A stretch of 64,000 nucleotides of DNA from Leifsonia sp. ku-ls (GTDB lineage Bacteria; Actinomycetota; Actinomycetes; Actinomycetales; Microbacteriaceae). The notes below the pieces were generated by a model, which did not search any database, was not told where the DNA came from, and saw nothing but the letters and a program-made list of their open reading frames with translations. The stretch is from positions 133,702-197,701 of the forward strand of contig QKXI01000006.1 in NCBI GenBank assembly GCA_003367665.1, given 5' to 3'. How positions within the stretch are numbered: position 1 is the first letter of the stretch; each line of letters begins with the position of its first letter. Made by a program: the position numbers and the translations under genes. Shown piece after piece: positions 45,451-54,036 of the stretch.

Positions 45451-45500
45451 CGGGAAGACTGCACGCTCCGCGGCTTGCGGGCGTGCAGTTCTCCTGTCTC
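45451..45500. repeat. REP-like palindromic element, copy 2
   Basis: ACTGCACGC (45458-45466) and GCGTGCAGT (45481-45489) form a perfect 9-bp stem with a 14-base loop. It shares GAAGACTGCACG (45454-45465) with the element at 42536. It lies between the APC permease and the potassium channel gene. Confidence 0.65.
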
Positions 45501-45555
45501 CGGGGGTGCGGCCGCCGCTCTTGACGGCGGCTCCCCGCTCGGCGCTAATGAGGGG

Positions 45556-46269
45556 ATGAACCTGGAACGCTGGCGCCGCATCTCCGATTGGCCGCTCACG
45601 GCGGCGGCCTTCCTCTTCCTCCTCGCCTACGCCTGGGAGGTGATCGGTGACCTCACCGGTCCTCCGGCCGCTGCGGCGGAGGCGATCATCGCGGTGACCT
45701 GGGCCGCATTCGTCGTCGACTACCTGGTGTGCCTGCTCCTGGCGCCCCGGCGCTGGCGCTGGTTCTACACGCACCTGCTGGACCTCGCCATCGTCGTACT
45801 CCCTGCGCTCCGGCCGCTGCGGCTGCTCCGGCTGGTGACCGTGCTCGCCGTCCTGCAGCGCACCGCGGGTCGCGCCTTCCGCGGCCGCGTGATCCTCTAC
45901 GTCGCCGGAGCGGCGGCGCTGCTGGTCTTCACGGCGGCCCTGGCGGTGCTGGACGCCGAGAGGTCGTCGGCCGCCTCGCCCATCCACACCTTCCCGCAGG
46001 CGGTGTGGTGGGCGTTCGAGACCATCTCGACCGTCGGATACGGCGATTTCGCGCCGGTCACCGAGACCGGGCGGTTGGTCGCGGTCGGTCTCATGGTCGG
46101 CGGCATCGCGACGCTCGGCATCGTGACCGCCACCCTCGCCTCCTGGATCGTCGAGCGTGTGGCCGAGACCGAGGCGGACGAGCGGGCGGCGACCCACGGC
46201 GAGATCATGCTGCTCTCGGCCCAGATCGCGGAGCTCAAGGAGCTGCTGGGCCGGGACGCGGCCCGCTGA
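45556..46269 (+). CDS. Voltage-gated-type potassium channel
   Basis: This 237-residue membrane protein has S1-S4-like helices, with an Arg-rich segment RPLRLLRLVTVLAVLQR (86-102). A pore region with the K+ selectivity filter TVGYGD (159-164), a final helix and a C-terminal charged coiled coil follow. It probably forms a tetrameric K+ channel. The start at 45556 (MNLERW) has GAGGGG directly upstream; an earlier ATG lies in the REP-like element. Convergent with a small membrane protein. Confidence 0.9.
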   Translation: MNLERWRRISDWPLTAAAFLFLLAYAWEVIGDLTGPPAAAAEAIIAVTWAAFVVDYLVCLLLAPRRWRWFYTHLLDLAIVVLPALRPLRLLRLVTVLAVLQRTAGRAFRGRVILYVAGAAALLVFTAALAVLDAERSSAASPIHTFPQAVWWAFETISTVGYGDFAPVTETGRLVAVGLMVGGIATLGIVTATLASWIVERVAETEADERAATHGEIMLLSAQIAELKELLGRDAAR

Positions 46270-46284
46270 CCGCGCCGCAGGGCC

Positions 46285-46641
46285 TCACTCCTTCTGGTGC
46301 AGCTTCCGGTGCTCCGGCGAGTCGAGCAGCGACAGGATGAACAGCAGCGCGAGCAGCGCGAAGATGCTCAGCGCCGCGAGCAGGTCGCTCCACGTGAACG
46401 GGATGAACTCGCCGTCGATGGACAGCACGAACACCGTCTCGACCACGCCGAACGCGATGAAGAACAGCCCGAGCAGCACCCGCGTGAGCACCACGCTGTG
46501 GCCGCGGCGGTGCACCTCGACGCGGCGCAGCTCGACCATCAGGGTGAGCAGCAGGAGCGGCAGCACCTGGGCGAGGGTGGCGGCGGTGGGGCCGTCCATG
46601 AGCACGACACGCACGTCGGCGGGGTCGATCACGTGCGACAT
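46285..46641 (-). CDS. Small membrane protein, hypothetical
   Basis: This 118-residue protein has three hydrophobic segments (about 20-36, 48-72 and 80-108) and a basic His-containing tail ending HRKLHQKE. The start at 46641 (MSHVID) is preferred to an ATG 12 codons earlier, which would add a polar Arg-rich piece. It converges with the potassium channel (15-base gap). I do not recognise the family. Confidence 0.6.
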   Translation of the reverse strand: MSHVIDPADVRVVLMDGPTAATLAQVLPLLLLTLMVELRRVEVHRRGHSVVLTRVLLGLFFIAFGVVETVFVLSIDGEFIPFTWSDLLAALSIFALLALLFILSLLDSPEHRKLHQKE

Positions 46642-46673
46642 GCTACAGCTTGCTCTCGCCGGGCGGCCTTCCC

Positions 46674-47303
46674 TCAACCACCGCCTTCCCCTGGGATGTC
46701 TGATCTTTGCGGCGCGCTGGCGTTGAGGGAGACGCGGTCGGTCGTGTACTTGGGGCGAGCGCGAGAGACGTCGATGTCCTTAACGAGAGCGGCTAGGAGC
46801 TTGTCGTATGTGTCGCGATACGACGCCAAGGATTCTCGGGAAATGCTTTCGGAGTCGCCTATCGAGAACAGGTTGTCCCAGTCAGCTTGCCAAGCATCCT
46901 CGCCTTGCCAAGCGGGCCGCCGCCGGTACGCGCTTGTCTTGATCCTCGCATCCTGGCCCCAAGCTCCGAAGGTCGTGAACGATAGGTCTAGCAGGGCCCG
47001 ATAAGCCTCATCCACCTCGCGGCTGAAGAGGGGTGCAGCGACAAAGAACTTCGAATCAAGTTGCCGCTTGAGGGCGATGATCGATGGTGGAGATTCGTCG
47101 CGCCATGTGCCGATGAACGTGATGTAGCACATCAGCCGATTGAGGTCCGGCGCCAAGAGACGGTAATAGTCCAGTCGTGCCTTGACGAGTTCGATGTTCC
47201 GCGTCTGCCTCCGCCCGATGACGACTCCGAGTACGACCACGGCGATGGGGACCGTCGCAGCCGAAATCGCCGAGACGACGTCCGTCCAGTTGGGATCACT
47301 CAC
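46674..47303 (-). CDS. Orphan membrane-anchored protein of lower GC content
   Basis: This 209-residue protein starts at a GTG (VSDPNWTD). It has one N-terminal helix (about 8-30, [19 protein letters not shown]) and then a mainly helical, charged cytosolic domain with [18 protein letters not shown] and [18 protein letters not shown]. No ribosome-binding site is obvious. By eye the gene uses many A/T-ending codons, unlike every neighbour, which suggests recent transfer. It lies next to the HspR-controlled clpB promoter, divergently. I do not recognise the family; a stress or defence role would be guesswork. Confidence 0.65.
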   Translation of the reverse strand: MSDPNWTDVVSAISAATVPIAVVVLGVVIGRRQTRNIELVKARLDYYRLLAPDLNRLMCYITFIGTWRDESPPSIIALKRQLDSKFFVAAPLFSREVDEAYRALLDLSFTTFGAWGQDARIKTSAYRRRPAWQGEDAWQADWDNLFSIGDSESISRESLASYRDTYDKLLAALVKDIDVSRARPKYTTDRVSLNASAPQRSDIPGEGGG

Positions 47304-47394
47304 AGTGGGATGCTCGTGTGCGTTTGGTCGCCGCGACAATCCCCGGTTCGGGGACCAAAACGTGCAAATCGGGAATTCGCCCTGGCCGAACAAA

Positions 47395-47415
47395 GTTGAG
47401 CTTAGTAGACTCAAG
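47395..47415. promoter_or_regulatory. HAIR operator (HspR) upstream of clpB
   Basis: GTTGAGC-N7-ACTCAAG matches the HAIR consensus with two mismatches, 31 bases before the clpB start. clpB is therefore part of the HspR regulon with dnaK. Confidence 0.88.
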
Positions 47416-47446
47416 TTTGCCCAGAACACCATGGGAAGGGGACCAG

Positions 47447-49600
47447 ATGGCGAACATGCAGGGTGCGCCCTCCACGCAGGAGGAGGCGAAGAGCGCACTC
47501 GAACAGTACGGCGTGAACCTCACGGAGATCGCCAAGAGCGGCAAGCTCGACCCGGTGATCGGGCGGGATGCCGAGATCCGGCGCGTCAGCCAGGTGCTGA
47601 CCCGTCGCACCAAGAACAACCCGGTGCTCATCGGTGAGCCCGGCGTCGGGAAGACCGCGGTCGTCGAAGGCCTCGCCCAGCGCATCGTCGCCGGGGACGT
47701 GGCCGACTCCCTGAAGGGGAAGCAGCTGGTCGCCCTCGACCTGTCCGCCCTCGTCGCCGGCGCCATGTACCGCGGGCAGTTCGAGGAGCGGCTGAAGGCC
47801 GTCCTCAAGGAGATCAACGACGCCGAGGGCCAGATCATCACCTTCGTCGACGAGTTGCACATCCTGATGGGCGCCGGCGGCGGGGAGGGGTCCGTCGCGG
47901 CCTCCAACATGCTGAAGCCGATGCTCGCCCGCGGGGAGCTGCGCCTGATCGGCGCCACCACGCTCAACGAGTACCGCGAGTTCATCGAGAAGGACGCGGC
48001 CCTCGAGCGCCGGTTCCAGCAGGTCTACGTCGGCGAGCCGTCGGTCGAGGACACCGTCGCGATCCTCCGCGGCCTCAAGGGCCGGTACGAGGCGCACCAC
48101 GGTGTCACGATCGAGGACTCCGCCCTGGTCGCCGCCGCCTCCCTCTCCAATCGCTACATCACCGCCCGCCAGCTGCCCGACAAGGCCATCGACCTCATCG
48201 ACGAGGCGGCGTCCCGGCTGAAGATGGAGATCGACTCCGCGCCGGTCGAGATCGACACGCTGCAGCGTCAGGTCGAACGGATGAAGCTGGAGGAGTTCGC
48301 CCTGAAGAAGGAGAAGGACGAGGCGAGCAAGGAGCGACTGGAACAGCTGCGGGAGCGACTGCGCGAGCAGGAGTCCGAGCTGGAGGAGCTGCAGGCCCGC
48401 TGGCGCGCCGAGAAGGCGTCGCTGAACCGGGTCGGTGAGCTGCGATCCCAGCTGGAGGAGGCCAAGACCCGGCGCGACCTCGCTTTGCGCGACGGGCGCT
48501 ACCAGGAGGCGTCGCGGATCGAGTACGAGACCATCCCGAACATCGAGCGCGAGCTGGCGGAGGCCGAGCAGGCCGAGCACGACCACCCCCGCATGGTGAA
48601 CGAGCAGGTCACGGCCGACGACATCGCGGCCGTGGTGGCGGCGTGGACCGGCATCCCGGTCGACCGCCTCACCCAGGGCGAGACCGAGAAGCTGCTGCAC
48701 CTGGAGTACGAGCTCGGCCGCCGCATCATCGGCCAGAAGAAGGCCGTGCAGGCGGTCGCGGACGCGGTGCGCCGCACGCGCGCCGGCATCTCCGACCCCG
48801 GCCGGCCGACGGGTTCGTTCCTGTTCCTCGGCCCGACAGGCGTCGGCAAGACCGAGCTCGCCAAGGCGCTCGCCGCGTTCCTGTTCGACGACGAGAAGGC
48901 CATGGTCCGCATCGACATGAGCGAGTACGGCGAGAAGTTCTCCGTCTCGCGGCTGGTCGGCGCGCCCCCCGGATACGTCGGCTACGAGCAGGGCGGCCAG
49001 CTGACCGAGGCCGTGCGCCGTCGTCCCTACTCGGTGATCCTGCTCGACGAGGTCGAGAAGGCGCACCCGGAGGTGTTCGACGTGCTGCTGCAGGTGCTCG
49101 ACGACGGCCGTCTGACCGACGGCCAGGGCCGCACGGTCGACTTCCGCAACACGATCCTGATCCTCACCTCCAACCTTGGGAGCAACTTCCTCGTCGACCC
49201 GACGCTCAGCCCGACGGAGCGCGAGGAGGCGGTGCTGCAGATGGTGCGGCAGGCGTTCAAGCCGGAGTTCGTGAACCGTCTGGACGACATCGTCGTCTTC
49301 TCGGCGCTGAGCCAGGAGGAGCTGGGCGAGATCGTCGAGCTGGGCATCGACCGGCTGATGCAGCGCCTGGCCGAGCGGCGCCTGGAGCTGGCGGTCACGC
49401 CGGACGCGCGGGCCTGGCTCGCCGAGCGCGGCTACGACCCGATCTACGGCGCCCGGCCGCTCCGGCGGCTCATGCAGCGCGAGATCGAGGACCGTCTCGC
49501 CACGGCACTGCTCGCGGGCGAGATCCGCGACGGCGACCTGGTGCGCGTCGACCTCGACCGCGAGGCCGACCACCTCACCGTGGCGCCGGTGCGCGAGTAG
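47447..49600 (+). CDS. clpB: ATP-dependent disaggregase ClpB lacking the N-domain
   Basis: This 717-residue AAA+ chaperone is about 140 residues shorter than E. coli ClpB. It starts directly before AAA domain 1 ([17 protein letters not shown]). AAA1 has Walker A GEPGVGKT (63-70) and Walker B ITFVDE (131-136). The coiled-coil middle domain spans about 255-380. AAA2 has Walker A GPTGVGKT (462-469) and the pore loop GYVGYEQGG. It rescues aggregated proteins with DnaK. The start at 47447 has AAGGGGA upstream; no N-domain sequence occurs upstream in any frame. A strong terminator follows. Confidence 0.93.
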   Translation: MANMQGAPSTQEEAKSALEQYGVNLTEIAKSGKLDPVIGRDAEIRRVSQVLTRRTKNNPVLIGEPGVGKTAVVEGLAQRIVAGDVADSLKGKQLVALDLSALVAGAMYRGQFEERLKAVLKEINDAEGQIITFVDELHILMGAGGGEGSVAASNMLKPMLARGELRLIGATTLNEYREFIEKDAALERRFQQVYVGEPSVEDTVAILRGLKGRYEAHHGVTIEDSALVAAASLSNRYITARQLPDKAIDLIDEAASRLKMEIDSAPVEIDTLQRQVERMKLEEFALKKEKDEASKERLEQLRERLREQESELEELQARWRAEKASLNRVGELRSQLEEAKTRRDLALRDGRYQEASRIEYETIPNIERELAEAEQAEHDHPRMVNEQVTADDIAAVVAAWTGIPVDRLTQGETEKLLHLEYELGRRIIGQKKAVQAVADAVRRTRAGISDPGRPTGSFLFLGPTGVGKTELAKALAAFLFDDEKAMVRIDMSEYGEKFSVSRLVGAPPGYVGYEQGGQLTEAVRRRPYSVILLDEVEKAHPEVFDVLLQVLDDGRLTDGQGRTVDFRNTILILTSNLGSNFLVDPTLSPTEREEAVLQMVRQAFKPEFVNRLDDIVVFSALSQEELGEIVELGIDRLMQRLAERRLELAVTPDARAWLAERGYDPIYGARPLRRLMQREIEDRLATALLAGEIRDGDLVRVDLDREADHLTVAPVRE

Positions 49601-49633
49601 CGCGACACCATCCACAGCGCGCGACCATCCACA

Positions 49634-49662
49634 GGGCGCCGCCCCGCGACGGGGCGGCGCCC
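49634..49662 (+). terminator. Intrinsic terminator after clpB
   Basis: A perfect 13-bp stem (49634-49646 and 49650-49662) with a 3-base loop lies 34 bases after the clpB stop and before the next -10 box. Confidence 0.8.
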
Positions 49663-49672
49663 TTCGTGCGCG

Positions 49673-49678
49673 TAGGCT
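49673..49678 (+). promoter_or_regulatory. -10 box of leaderless alcohol-dehydrogenase transcript
   Basis: TAGGCT ends 6 bases before the ATG at 49685, right after the clpB terminator. Confidence 0.55.
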
Positions 49679-49684
49679 CGGAGC

Positions 49685-50749
49685 ATGCGTGCAACGGTCA
49701 TCCACGGGGAGCGCGACGTGCGCCTCGAAGACGTCCCCACCCCCACCCTCTACAGCGGCCCCGGCGCCGACGGGCTCGACGCCGTCGTGCGCGTCGTCGC
49801 CGCCTGCGTCTGCGGCAGCGACCTGTGGCCTTACCGCGGCGTCACGCCGACCAAGGAGCCCCACCGCATCGGCCACGAGTTCGTCGGGGTCGTCGAGCAG
49901 GTCGGTGACAACGTCCGCACGATCAAGCCGGGCGACTTCGTGATCGCGCCCTTCTACGACTGCGACATGACCTGCGTCAACTGTCGCAACGGCGTCAGCA
50001 CCTCCTGCCTGCACGGCGGCTGGTGGGGCTCGAACGACCGCATCGGCGGCTTCGCCGACGGCGGCCAGGGCGAGTACGTGCGCGTGCCGCACGCCGACGG
50101 CTCGCTCGTGGCGACGCCGGATTACCCGCGCGCCGAGCTCATCCCGAGCCTGCTGACCCTGTCGGATGTGATGGGCACGGGCCACCACGCTGCCCTCTCG
50201 GCCGGGGTGACGCAGGGCAGCACCGTCGTCGTGGTCGGCGACGGCGCGGTCGGGCTGTGCGCGGTGCTCGCCTCCGCCCGTCTCGGCGCCTCGCGCATCG
50301 TCGCGATGTCGCGCCACGAGTCGCGGCAGGCGCTCGCGCGCGAGTTCGGCGCGACCGACATCGTCGCCGAGCGCGGCGACGCCGGCGTCGCCGCGGTCAA
50401 GGAGCTGTTCGACGGCATCGGCGCCGACTGCGTGCTCGAGGCGGTCGGCACGAAGGAGTCGATGGACCAGGCGATCCGTTCCGCCCGGCCCGGCGGCATG
50501 GTCGGCTACGTCGGCGTGCCGAACGGCGGCCCGGAGCTTCCGGTACGCCCGCTGTTCCAGAGCAACATCGGCGTGAACGGCGGCGTCGCTCCGGTGCGCA
50601 ATTACGTCGAAGACCTGCTGCAGGACGTCTGGTCCGGCGCGATCGAGCCCGGCCGTGTGTTCGACCTCGAGGTGCCGCTCAGCGACATCGCGGAGGCGTA
50701 CGCGGCGATGGACGAGCGCCGGGCGATCAAGACGCTCGTGCGGCCGTAA
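49685..50749 (+). CDS. Zinc-dependent alcohol dehydrogenase
   Basis: This 354-residue medium-chain dehydrogenase has catalytic zinc ligands in VCGSDLWPYRG (Cys near 39) and GHEFVGVVEQVG. Structural zinc cysteines lie in YDCDMTCVNCRNG and STSC, though spaced slightly differently from the usual CxxCxxC pattern. The NAD(P)-binding motif is VVGDGAVGLCAVLASARLGA. The substrate is an alcohol or aldehyde and is not evident. It is monocistronic, with a leaderless promoter and a terminator at 50769-50803. Confidence 0.9.
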   Translation: MRATVIHGERDVRLEDVPTPTLYSGPGADGLDAVVRVVAACVCGSDLWPYRGVTPTKEPHRIGHEFVGVVEQVGDNVRTIKPGDFVIAPFYDCDMTCVNCRNGVSTSCLHGGWWGSNDRIGGFADGGQGEYVRVPHADGSLVATPDYPRAELIPSLLTLSDVMGTGHHAALSAGVTQGSTVVVVGDGAVGLCAVLASARLGASRIVAMSRHESRQALAREFGATDIVAERGDAGVAAVKELFDGIGADCVLEAVGTKESMDQAIRSARPGGMVGYVGVPNGGPELPVRPLFQSNIGVNGGVAPVRNYVEDLLQDVWSGAIEPGRVFDLEVPLSDIAEAYAAMDERRAIKTLVRP

Positions 50750-50768
50750 CCGCCCGCAGACACGACGG

Positions 50769-50803
50769 CGCCCGCCGGGGGATGAAACGCATCCCGGCGG
50801 GCG
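50769..50803. terminator. Terminator between convergent genes
   Basis: A 14-bp stem with one bulged G (arms 50769-50784 and 50790-50803) and the loop AAACG lies between the alcohol dehydrogenase and nitroreductase genes. Confidence 0.75.
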
Positions 50804-50829
50804 TCGAGTCTTCAGTGCGGCCGGCCGGC

Positions 50830-51417
50830 TCAGTGCACGACGGCGATCTCCTCCAGCGCACGGCGTGCCCGCGGGGCGCTCTCGCGGGTGCGCAGCGGCT
50901 CCGGGAGCGCCTCCGGGTCCCCCAGGACGCCGATCGCGGTCACCGAGGTCGGGACGAAGCGCTCCTCCAGGCCGAACGCCGTACGCAGGCCCTCGGCGTC
51001 GAACCCGCCCATCTGGTGGGCGTGCAGGCCGTCGTGGTGCGCCTGGATGGTGAGGTGCGCGACCGCCTGGCCGAGGTCGTAGACGGCCCAGCGGCGCTCG
51101 TTGCCGTCCTCGTCGACCACTTCGGCGGCGGCGACGACGAGCACGGCGGCGGAGGACGCCCAGGCCTTGTTGAAGCCGGCGAGGTTCTCGACGATGGTCG
51201 TGAACGCCTCGGTGCCGCGCCGGGCGACGATGAACCGCCACGGCTGCGAGTTGTTCGCCGACGGGCTCCAGCGGGCGGCCTCCAGGGCGGAGCGCAGCGT
51301 GACGTCGTCGATCCCGACGGTCGGGTCGAACGAGCGCGGGCTCCAGCGCTCGGCGAGGGTGGGCAGCAGCGGAGCGGAGACGTCGGCGGTGCGCGGCGTG
51401 GCTTCGGCGATGGACAT
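50830..51417 (-). CDS. Nitroreductase-family flavoprotein
   Basis: This 195-residue FMN enzyme has the family start ERWSPRSFDPTVGID (near 23), EAARWSPSANNSQPWRF with the FMN-contacting SANNSQPW, and a C-terminal GxxP-like GDPEALPEPL. It reduces nitro groups or quinones with NAD(P)H; physiological substrates are unknown. The start at 51417 (MSIAEA) has GGAGGAG upstream. A 7-bp inverted repeat at 51469-51488 with a TATAGC box points to control by an unlinked repressor. Confidence 0.85.
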   Translation of the reverse strand: MSIAEATPRTADVSAPLLPTLAERWSPRSFDPTVGIDDVTLRSALEAARWSPSANNSQPWRFIVARRGTEAFTTIVENLAGFNKAWASSAAVLVVAAAEVVDEDGNERRWAVYDLGQAVAHLTIQAHHDGLHAHQMGGFDAEGLRTAFGLEERFVPTSVTAIGVLGDPEALPEPLRTRESAPRARRALEEIAVVH

Positions 51418-51468
51418 GAACTCCTCCACGGATGTTGTCGGATGGGACCGGCTCCATTGCCTGGCTAT

Positions 51469-51488
51469 ATCCATGAGAACACATGGAT
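51469..51488. promoter_or_regulatory. Candidate operator upstream of the nitroreductase
   Basis: ATCCATG (51469-51475) and CATGGAT (51482-51488) form a perfect 7-bp inverted repeat with a 6-base spacer. It adjoins a minus-strand TATAGC -10-like box at 51464-51469. Confidence 0.55.
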
Positions 51489-51583
51489 CCCGGGGAGAAT
51501 TCCCTGTCTAGCGCAGAGCCGGTGCGGCGCGCCATCCTGGCGCTGACCGCGCGAGGCGGTCCACATCACGAAGGGTGGATGCG

Positions 51584-51985
51584 ATGTCAGAAGTACGTGC
51601 ACAGAGCGGTTGGACGGGATGGGTGCTGTTCGCAGCGGTGCTGCTGATCATCGCGGCCGTCCTCGACATCTTCTACGGGTTCATGGCGCTCCTCGGCCCG
51701 AGCACCGGCTATTTCGTCTCCCCGTCTGGCGTCCAGACGTTCAGCCTGACGGCCTGGGGCTGGTGGTCGATCATCCTCGGCGTGCTGCTGCTGCTCGCCG
51801 GGATCTCGCTGGCGAGCGGGCGGATGTGGGCGAGGATCTTCGCGGTGATCGTCGCCGGCCTCCACGCCCTCGGCCAGCTGATCGCCTTCCCGTCGCAGCC
51901 CTGGTGGTCGATCGCCATGGTGACGCTCGACATCCTCATCATCTACGCCGTCACCGTGCACGGCCGGGAGTTGCGGAGAGACTGA
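51584..51985 (+). CDS. DUF7144-type membrane protein
   Basis: This 133-residue protein has four hydrophobic helices and a WSIAMVTLDILIIYAVTVHG ending. The pattern of a conserved W..W...LG repeat (GWVLFAAVLLIIAAVLDIFYG, quoted in part; WGWWSIILGVLLLLAG) fits the actinobacterial DUF7144 family. AAGGGTGG lies upstream of the ATG at 51584; the ATG 3 codons earlier is a GTG-type alternative (51575). Function unknown. A perfect terminator hairpin follows. Confidence 0.7.
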   Translation: MSEVRAQSGWTGWVLFAAVLLIIAAVLDIFYGFMALLGPSTGYFVSPSGVQTFSLTAWGWWSIILGVLLLLAGISLASGRMWARIFAVIVAGLHALGQLIAFPSQPWWSIAMVTLDILIIYAVTVHGRELRRD

Positions 51986-52030
51986 GCCTCCGTCCTTCGG
52001 GACGGTTGGGGGGAACACGGGGGAGAGCGG

Positions 52031-52061
52031 AGCCCGTCGGCGCGACCAGCGCCGACGGGCT
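52031..52061 (+). terminator. Intrinsic terminator after the DUF7144 gene
   Basis: A perfect 13-bp stem (52031-52043 and 52049-52061) with the loop GACCA is followed by TTCG. Confidence 0.85.
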
Positions 52062-52449
52062 TCGTGTGTGAACGGGATGTGTCGCGGGTGTAAAAGTTCG
52101 TAACTCTCTCAGAGAGCGCGGATGCGCCTTCTTCGGGGTACAGGCGCGGCGCATCCCGGGCGCGCCATCGTCGCTGTCCAGCGGCGCACGCCGGCACCCC
52201 GATTCTGCGTTTGATCGGCCGTTTCGTTGTTGTTGACGAATCCTCTGATCCGCCGTCGTCCGCCGATCCGTCGTGTCCTCGTGTCGGCGGACACGGTCCT
52301 CCGAGGGGTCGCGCAACACGCCGGCACCACCCGTTCGACCCCCACTTGCGGGCCAGTGGATGACCCCCGTAGAACTGTCCTCACCCGAACCCGACCAGAT
52401 CCCCGACGCCGTGGATGCCGCTCCCCCCACCACGTGAGAGGTCCCGTCC
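52062..52449 (+). promoter_or_regulatory. Long upstream region of the polysaccharide operon
   Basis: The 388 bases between the terminator and the glycosyltransferase start hold no gene. An AT-richer stretch with GTAAAAGTTCGTAACT (52090-52105) is the likeliest promoter zone. A 9-bp stem (52120-52128 and 52148-52156) with a 19-base loop lies just after it, preceded by CTCTC/GAGAG. GTTGTTGACGAATC (about 52227-52240) holds a TTGACG but no good -10. A structured leader of about 330 bases is possible; no known riboswitch class was recognised. Confidence 0.4.
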
Positions 52450-54036
52450 GTGTTCATCTTCCTGTTGCAGCTCCGCCACATGCTGGGCGGGCATCCCGAG
52501 TTCTACCTCTTCGCGATCTACTCGGCACTGATCTGGGTCATCTGGATCGTCAAGGTGCTCATGTCGCGCCGCTACCGCGCATACACCGGCGAGTTCACCG
52601 GCACGACCAGCGTCGTCGTCCCGGTGGTGGACGAGCCGCTCGACCTGTTCCGCGACGTGCTCGGCCGCATGGTCGAGCAGAAGCCGGGCGAGATCATCGT
52701 CGTCATCAACGGCGCGCCCAACCCGGAGCTGGCCGAGGTCTGCGAGGAGTTCGCGCCGCTCGTCCGCTGGGTGCACACGCCCATCCCTGGCAAGCGCAAC
52801 GCGGTGATGATCGGCACCAAGATGTCGACCGGCGAGATCACCGTGCTCGTCGACTCCGACACGATCTGGACCGAGGGAACCCTCGCCGAGCTCGTCAAGC
52901 CGTTCGCGGACGAGCGGGTCGGCGGCGTGACCACCAAGCAGCGCATCCTGGAGCCCACCCGCAGCTGGATCACCCGCTGGGCGGACTGGCTGGAGAACTC
53001 GCGGGCGCTGTACTCGATGCCCGCGCAGAGCGTCGTCGGCCAGATCGGCTGCCTGCCCGGCCGCACGATCGCCTTCCGCCGCTCGATCCTGATGCGGGTC
53101 ATGGACAAGTTCATGACCGAGAAGTTCCTCGGGGTGTTCCTCGAGGTCTCCGACGACCGGACGCTGACCAACCTCACGCTCAAGGAGGGGTACCGCACCG
53201 TCTACCAGCACACCAGCCTGGTGTACACGGACGCCCCGCTGAAGGTGAAGAAGCTGTTCAAGCAGCAGCTCCGCTGGGCGCGCGGCAGCCAGTACAACAC
53301 GCTGCGGATGCTGCCGTGGATGCTCGGCCACGCCCCGGTGCTCGCGTTCTTCTTCGTGATGGACATCCTGCTCCCGTTCATCCTCGCCGGCGTGCTGGGC
53401 GGCTGGGTGTACCGGTCGATCACCGGTCAGGGCTACAACTTCTACGAGGGATTCCTGAAGTCGTACGGGCTCGAGGGCGGCATCCTCACGGTCGTGGCGC
53501 TCATGGTCGCGTCGTCGGTCATCAGCATGTCGATCCGGCAGATCCGCCACCTCTCCGAGAAGCCGAGCGACTTCTTCCGCCTGCCGGTGTTCATCATCGT
53601 CTCGACGTTCTTCCTCATGCCGATCCGCCTGCTCGGGTTCTTCCGCATGGCGCACGCGAGTGGATGGGGCACCCGCGCCGGCGCCTACGCCGGCGGTCCC
53701 GGCGAGGTCAGCTCCGAGGAGGAGATCGCCCGGCACACCGCGGGTGCGGTTCCGGCCGGCCCCACTGCTCCCGCGGCGGAGCCCGCATCCACCGGTGCTG
53801 CGGCTCGCGCCCTGCCCGACGCCGTCGGCGGCGTGACCACAACCACCGCACTGGCCACCCGCGCCCAGATCACCTCCCGCGCCGAGGCAAAGGCCGCGGA
53901 GGCCCGGGCTGCCGAGGCCGCCGCCGCGGCGCCGGCACGTACCACCAAGCCGCGCCGCCGCCTGAACCCCCTCGCCGCCATCCCGTACCTGATCGGTTTC
54001 GCGATCCTGACCCTGGAGGCTCTCTTCCTTGTCTGA
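52450..54036 (+). CDS. Processive membrane glycosyltransferase family 2, hyaluronan-synthase-like
   Basis: This 528-residue polysaccharide synthase has one N-terminal helix (about 18-38) and a GT2 catalytic domain with VDSD (134-137). The acceptor motif SDDRTLTN lies at 234-241 and QQLRW (QxxRW) at 272-276. Four or so C-terminal helices (294-400) and an Ala-rich cytosolic tail follow. DDR.LTN plus QxxRW is the hyaluronan-synthase/cellulose-synthase signature of enzymes that polymerise and extrude the chain. The genes for UDP-glucuronate supply lie in the same operon, so the product probably contains glucuronate (inferred). GTG start with GAGAGG upstream. Confidence 0.88.
   Translation: MFIFLLQLRHMLGGHPEFYLFAIYSALIWVIWIVKVLMSRRYRAYTGEFTGTTSVVVPVVDEPLDLFRDVLGRMVEQKPGEIIVVINGAPNPELAEVCEEFAPLVRWVHTPIPGKRNAVMIGTKMSTGEITVLVDSDTIWTEGTLAELVKPFADERVGGVTTKQRILEPTRSWITRWADWLENSRALYSMPAQSVVGQIGCLPGRTIAFRRSILMRVMDKFMTEKFLGVFLEVSDDRTLTNLTLKEGYRTVYQHTSLVYTDAPLKVKKLFKQQLRWARGSQYNTLRMLPWMLGHAPVLAFFFVMDILLPFILAGVLGGWVYRSITGQGYNFYEGFLKSYGLEGGILTVVALMVASSVISMSIRQIRHLSEKPSDFFRLPVFIIVSTFFLMPIRLLGFFRMAHASGWGTRAGAYAGGPGEVSSEEEIARHTAGAVPAGPTAPAAEPASTGAAARALPDAVGGVTTTTALATRAQITSRAEAKAAEARAAEAAAAAPARTTKPRRRLNPLAAIPYLIGFAILTLEALFLV

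Noticed and set aside
46674-47303. Naming the low-GC gene a phage-defence protein
   Set aside because: No defence domain or partner gene is visible; only composition and isolation suggest transfer.
47411-51535. 1374-residue minus-strand open frame
   Set aside because: It is antisense to clpB and the alcohol dehydrogenase and has His/Asp/Arg-rich sequence without domains.
52062-52449. Known riboswitch (c-di-AMP or other) before the polysaccharide operon
   Set aside because: Hairpins are present, but I could not match the conserved core of any class I know.
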